From positions 2,471,895 to 2,480,351 of the forward strand of contig CP070650.1 of NCBI GenBank assembly GCA_020354595.1: a DNA stretch of 8,457 nucleotides, given 5' to 3'. Numbering within the stretch: the stretch's first letter is position 1; each line of letters begins with the position of its first letter. The translations under genes were made by a program, and so were the position numbers. Shown piece after piece: positions 6,590-8,457 of this stretch. The notes beneath the pieces are model-generated. The model was not told where the DNA came from. It worked only from the letters and a program-made list of their open reading frames with translations, and searched no databases. Source of the DNA: Myxococcales bacterium (GTDB lineage Bacteria > Myxococcota_A > Polyangia > Polyangiales > Houyiibacteriaceae).

Positions 6590-7360
6590 ATGAACGACTG
6601 GCTGAATGTGCTGGTCGAAAAGCGTATCGCCAAAGCCTCGGCCGAGGGTGAGCTGCTCCCCCCCGAGATGGCTTGGGTCGCGGCCAACGAGCACCAGGTC
6701 TACCAGAAGCGCTTCAAACCGATGGTGCTTTTCGTCCTCGCTCTTTGCGCATACGGCATCGCGCAGACGACACAGCCGCTCGCGCTCGCGTTGGTCTTCG
6801 TCGGATTCTACTTCTACATCGACTTCTACAGCGGCGTCCTACACGTCGTCCTCGACAATCCTCGGTTCGTGAAGCTGCCGCTCATCGGCGTGCCATGCGT
6901 GGAGTTTCAGTGGCACCATACGTTCCCGTACGACATCTCGACGCGGCGCCTGCTCGATGTTTGGGGCGACCTCAACGTGCTTCTCCTAGTGAAGTCGATC
7001 TTTCTCTTTGGGATCTGCGGCTTCACGACCACGACGTTCATGGTGGCCGGCGTCGGCTACGCCTTGGGCTACGCGAATCAGTTCTCGCACCGGATGACCC
7101 ACACAGCACCCGGCAAGCGCCCGAAGCTCGCGACGTGGCTACAACAACGGCGTATATTGTTGGTGCCCGCCATCCACCACGTCCACCACAACAATCACGG
7201 GGTTTCGTTTCCAGTTCTCAACGGCCATAGCCGCGGACTCATCCAGCGTATGTTGGGGATCGTACCAAACGGGTATTTCTGGCTCGCGCTCTTCGTGTTG
7301 TTGACCGCCTTTGATCTGGTCGCCGCCGTGTGGCTTCTTGAGTATTTCTGTACCGCCTGA
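6590..7360 (+). CDS. Kua/CarF/FAD4-family membrane lipid desaturase
   Basis: This integral membrane protein, 256 residues from ATG 6590, has hydrophobic segments near 44-60, 63-80, 128-160 and 227-250 and the histidine clusters of a di-iron lipid desaturase. These are GVLHVVLDN (H85), EFQWHHTFPYDIS (H109, H110), NQFSHRMTH (H167, H171) and AIHHVHHNNHGVSFPVLNGHS (H196-H213). The family (TMEM189/Kua domain) includes myxobacterial CarF and human PEDS1, which make the vinyl-ether bond of plasmalogens, and plant FAD4, which desaturates palmitate. The QWHH..P..IS..R block looks closer to FAD4 from memory, so the substrate is left open. The start is uncertain: GTG 6533 has AAGG 7 bases upstream and would add 19 residues; TTG 6404 is unlikely because the added segment is Arg-rich and not membrane-like. 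The gene lies 215 bp after the exonuclease and is followed by a terminator-like hairpin. Confidence 0.85.
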   Translation: MNDWLNVLVEKRIAKASAEGELLPPEMAWVAANEHQVYQKRFKPMVLFVLALCAYGIAQTTQPLALALVFVGFYFYIDFYSGVLHVVLDNPRFVKLPLIGVPCVEFQWHHTFPYDISTRRLLDVWGDLNVLLLVKSIFLFGICGFTTTTFMVAGVGYALGYANQFSHRMTHTAPGKRPKLATWLQQRRILLVPAIHHVHHNNHGVSFPVLNGHSRGLIQRMLGIVPNGYFWLALFVLLTAFDLVAAVWLLEYFCTA

Positions 7361-7381
7361 GGCGCCCGACGCCCCTTTTTT
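7361..7381 (+). terminator. Weak intrinsic terminator after the desaturase gene
   Basis: Immediately after the TGA stop, GGCG (7361-7364) and CGCC (7370-7373) can form a short GC stem with a 5-base loop, followed by CC and six T (7376-7381). The stem is only 4 bp, so efficiency is doubtful, but the T-run placement is right. Confidence 0.5.
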
Positions 7382-7387
7382 CTAAGG

Positions 7388-7410
7388 GTTAAGAGGTTCG
7401 TAAGGTTTGG
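7388..7410 (+). promoter_or_regulatory. Putative response-regulator box, His/Arg-rich gene copy
   Basis: It reads GTTAAGAG, then GTT, then CGTAAGGTT, then T, then GG, and is the second copy of the site at 5574-5596. TAAG cores lie at 7390-7393 and 7401-7404, 11 bp apart; a further TAAG lies at 7383-7386. The copy points toward the secreted His/Arg-rich gene and ends 65 bases before its ATG. A weak -10 candidate, GTGAAT (7425-7430), lies downstream. The variable bases fall between and after the cores, as expected for a protein-binding site rather than a chance duplication. Confidence 0.6.
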
Positions 7411-7431
7411 CCTCGTCCGACTCGGTGAATC

Positions 7432-7447
7432 GCGGGGGTACTCCCGC
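7432..7447 (+). promoter_or_regulatory. Hairpin in the leader of the His/Arg-rich gene
   Basis: GCGGG (7432-7436) and CCCGC (7443-7447) form a perfect 5-bp GC stem around a 6-base loop, about 28 bases before the ATG. The Spy-like operon has a similar G/C hairpin in the matching place, and both leaders continue with a CAGGAA-type purine-rich segment before the start. The function is unknown; it may stabilise the mRNA or tune translation. Confidence 0.35.
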
Positions 7448-7475
7448 AGTCACTCAGGAAAGACGAGGAATCATC

Positions 7476-8141
7476 ATGCGAGCATTACTTCACCTTGGAC
7501 TCTTTGTATTGGCGCTGACGGTCGTGGGCCAGGCCAGCGCCGACCACGACGACGATGATCGCCGCCGTGAGCGACGCACCACCATCGTGATCGCGCCGAA
7601 AGTGGAGCATCGCGCCGTGCGACCCGTGCGCGCTCCGGTCGAGCCGGTGCCGCCACGCTACGAGTCGCGGCATGGTCGGTATTACGAGCATCGCCGGCAT
7701 GGCCGGCATCACGCATCACCCGGTCTTGCCGAGGCGCGACGAGAGCTTCATGAGCAGAGGCGAGATCACGAGCAGATCGTGCACATCGCCGAACGGTGGG
7801 AGCGCGCAACGGCACATCGAAACCCGCACGCTCGGTACAATGTCGAGCGGCGCTTGGACGCGTGGATCGATCGCGAGATCGCAGAGTCCAGTCGCAAGAA
7901 GGACAACGGCCGATACGTTCACCGATTGCACTCATTGCGCCGCGAGCTCCGGTTCTCCCGAGTCCAGCACGGCCACGGCCGGGCATACGGCCACGGCCGG
8001 GCGTACGGCCACAGCCGGCATCGTTCGGCTGCCCGCACTGCACGGGTCATCGATGAGCTCGTCATGCTTTCGGAAAGCCAGCTGCGTCGAGCAGAGTACC
8101 GCGTGCGGCGCTACATGCATCGTGCACTTGCGTATCGCTGA
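7476..8141 (+). CDS. Secreted His/Arg-rich protein of unknown function
   Basis: I do not recognise a family. The 221-residue product has a clear signal peptide (MRALLHLGLFVLALTVVGQA; likely cleavage after SA at 22) and an acidic mature start DHDDDD. A long Arg- and His-rich body follows, including HGRYYEHRRHGRHH (66-79), a charged helical stretch (about 84-160), tandem GHGRAY repeats (about 167-178) and a final helix (about 188-218). Its His and acidic clusters suggest metal or polyanion binding in the periplasm, but this is inference from composition. The start is ATG 7476, with GAGGA about 7 bases upstream; a longer frame from 7407 would begin inside the shared operator and lack an N-terminal signal peptide. 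Because it carries the same upstream 23-bp site as the Spy-like operon, it probably belongs to that two-component regulon. A strong terminator follows. Confidence 0.8.
   Translation: MRALLHLGLFVLALTVVGQASADHDDDDRRRERRTTIVIAPKVEHRAVRPVRAPVEPVPPRYESRHGRYYEHRRHGRHHASPGLAEARRELHEQRRDHEQIVHIAERWERATAHRNPHARYNVERRLDAWIDREIAESSRKKDNGRYVHRLHSLRRELRFSRVQHGHGRAYGHGRAYGHSRHRSAARTARVIDELVMLSESQLRRAEYRVRRYMHRALAYR
7971..8021 (+). repeat. In-frame 18-bp tandem repeat, about 2.8 copies
   Basis: The units are GGCCACGGCCGGGCATAC (7971-7988), a second copy with one change (7989-8006), and a partial decayed copy (8007-8021). Each full unit encodes GHGRAY within the secreted His/Arg-rich protein. The near identity of the first two units indicates a recent duplication, and copy number may vary between strains. 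Confidence 0.85.
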
Positions 8142-8161
8142 TTGACGCGTCGAACCACCCA

Positions 8162-8193
8162 AAGGGCGCCTCAGTATCCGCTGGGGCGCCCTT
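8162..8193. terminator. Bidirectional intrinsic terminator between convergent genes
   Basis: AAGGGCGCC (8162-8170) and GGCGCCCTT (8185-8193) form a perfect 9-bp stem. A U-G wobble and CAG/CTG extend it to 13 bp around a 6-base loop. It is followed by a modest T-rich run on the plus strand (TTCTTC) and CCCTTT on the minus strand. It sits 20 bp after the His/Arg-rich gene and 13 bp after the ArsR-like gene, so it serves both. Confidence 0.85.
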
Positions 8194-8206
8194 CTTCAAT
8201 TGATGG

Positions 8207-8457
8207 CTAGCCGTTGAACGCGCGGCGCTCCTCGTCGAGCGCGCGCTCGATGTTGCCGCACACGATTTCACAGAGCTCGAACACGGCCGGGTCAGCCACT
8301 GAGTAGTAGGCGGAGTTCCCGCGCTTTTCCCGGCGCACCAGTCGGTGGGCCAGGAGCGTATTGAGGTGCTTCGAGACGTTGGGCTGGGTGCTCCCAGTGG
8401 CCCCCACGAGCTCGGTGACCGTGCGCTCCCCGTCCGCCAGCTGGTTCAGGATCTCCA
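8207..8457 (-). CDS. ArsR-family winged-helix regulator, N-terminus cut by window edge
   Basis: The visible C-terminal 82 residues form a winged helix of the ArsR/SmtB type. They begin EILNQLADGERTVTELVGATG, continue with the recognition helix STQPNVSKHLNTLLAHRLV, then the wing RREKRGNSAYYSVADP and a last helix VFELCEIVCGNIERALDEE. Such proteins are dimeric repressors that release DNA on binding a metal or on thiol oxidation. Two Cys in the last helix (CEIVC) could be part of a sensor site, but related non-metal members also carry this segment, so the ligand is not assigned. The start lies beyond the right edge; an internal ATG-like start at 8407 would cut through the helix-turn-helix and is rejected. 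The gene is convergent with the His/Arg-rich gene. Confidence 0.88.
   Translation of the reverse strand, partial: EILNQLADGERTVTELVGATGSTQPNVSKHLNTLLAHRLVRREKRGNSAYYSVADPAVFELCEIVCGNIERALDEERRAFNG

Noticed and set aside
7407..7475. N-terminal extension of the secreted protein to 7407
   Set aside because: It would bury the signal peptide 23 residues in and start inside the shared operator; ATG 7476 has a good ribosome site.
7971..8021. Possible CRISPR-like repeats
   Set aside because: The units are directly adjacent with no spacers and are in frame within a coding region.
7474..8043. 189-codon minus-strand frame opposite the secreted protein
   Set aside because: The plus-strand gene has a signal peptide, ribosome site and terminator; the antisense frame is low-complexity Arg/Ala/Gly.

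Overview
The window is GC-rich and densely packed. It looks like chromosomal DNA from a deltaproteobacterial lineage, most likely Myxococcota. That guess rests on the mix of a Roadblock/LC7 protein, a TPR protein, a Kua/CarF/FAD4-type lipid desaturase and an aroQ-accB-accC cluster, together with GC-rich codon use. It is an inference; no rRNA or other taxonomic marker is present. No insertion sequence, CRISPR array, tRNA or phage gene is visible.

Layout. The left part (positions 1-5526) lies entirely on the minus strand. Read in the direction of transcription it holds a secreted Spy/CpxP-like protein, an OmpR-family response regulator, a membrane histidine kinase, a Roadblock/LC7 protein, type II 3-dehydroquinate dehydratase (aroQ), and the biotin carrier (accB) and biotin carboxylase (accC) of acetyl-CoA carboxylase. 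Every junction in this run is 43 bp or less and two overlap by 4 bp, so all seven genes could share one transcript. After accC comes a TPR protein cut by the left edge, which has its own sigma-70-like promoter candidate. The right part runs on the plus strand: a DEDDy 3'-5' exonuclease of the PolB-like family, the lipid desaturase, and a secreted His/Arg-rich protein. A minus-strand ArsR-family regulator, cut by the right edge, converges on the last of these across a strong bidirectional terminator.

Most interesting signal. A 23-bp sequence lies upstream of the Spy-like operon (5574-5596, minus) and again upstream of the secreted His/Arg-rich gene (7388-7410, plus). The copies match at 19 of 23 positions, point toward their genes, and carry two TAAG cores 11 bp apart. 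That is the direct-repeat pattern expected for an OmpR-family regulator. The simplest reading is that the response regulator encoded here controls both its own operon and the distant secreted protein. This would be a small CpxP/CpxR/CpxA-like envelope or metal stress regulon in which lipid-synthesis genes lie downstream of the sensor system. Both target genes have G/C hairpins in their leaders, and the Spy-like leader could hide its own start codon.

How the genes may work together (inference): the kinase senses a periplasmic condition, the regulator induces two periplasmic proteins, and read-through may tie fatty-acid initiation (AccB/AccC) to envelope state. The desaturase acts on membrane lipids but has no visible copy of the operator.
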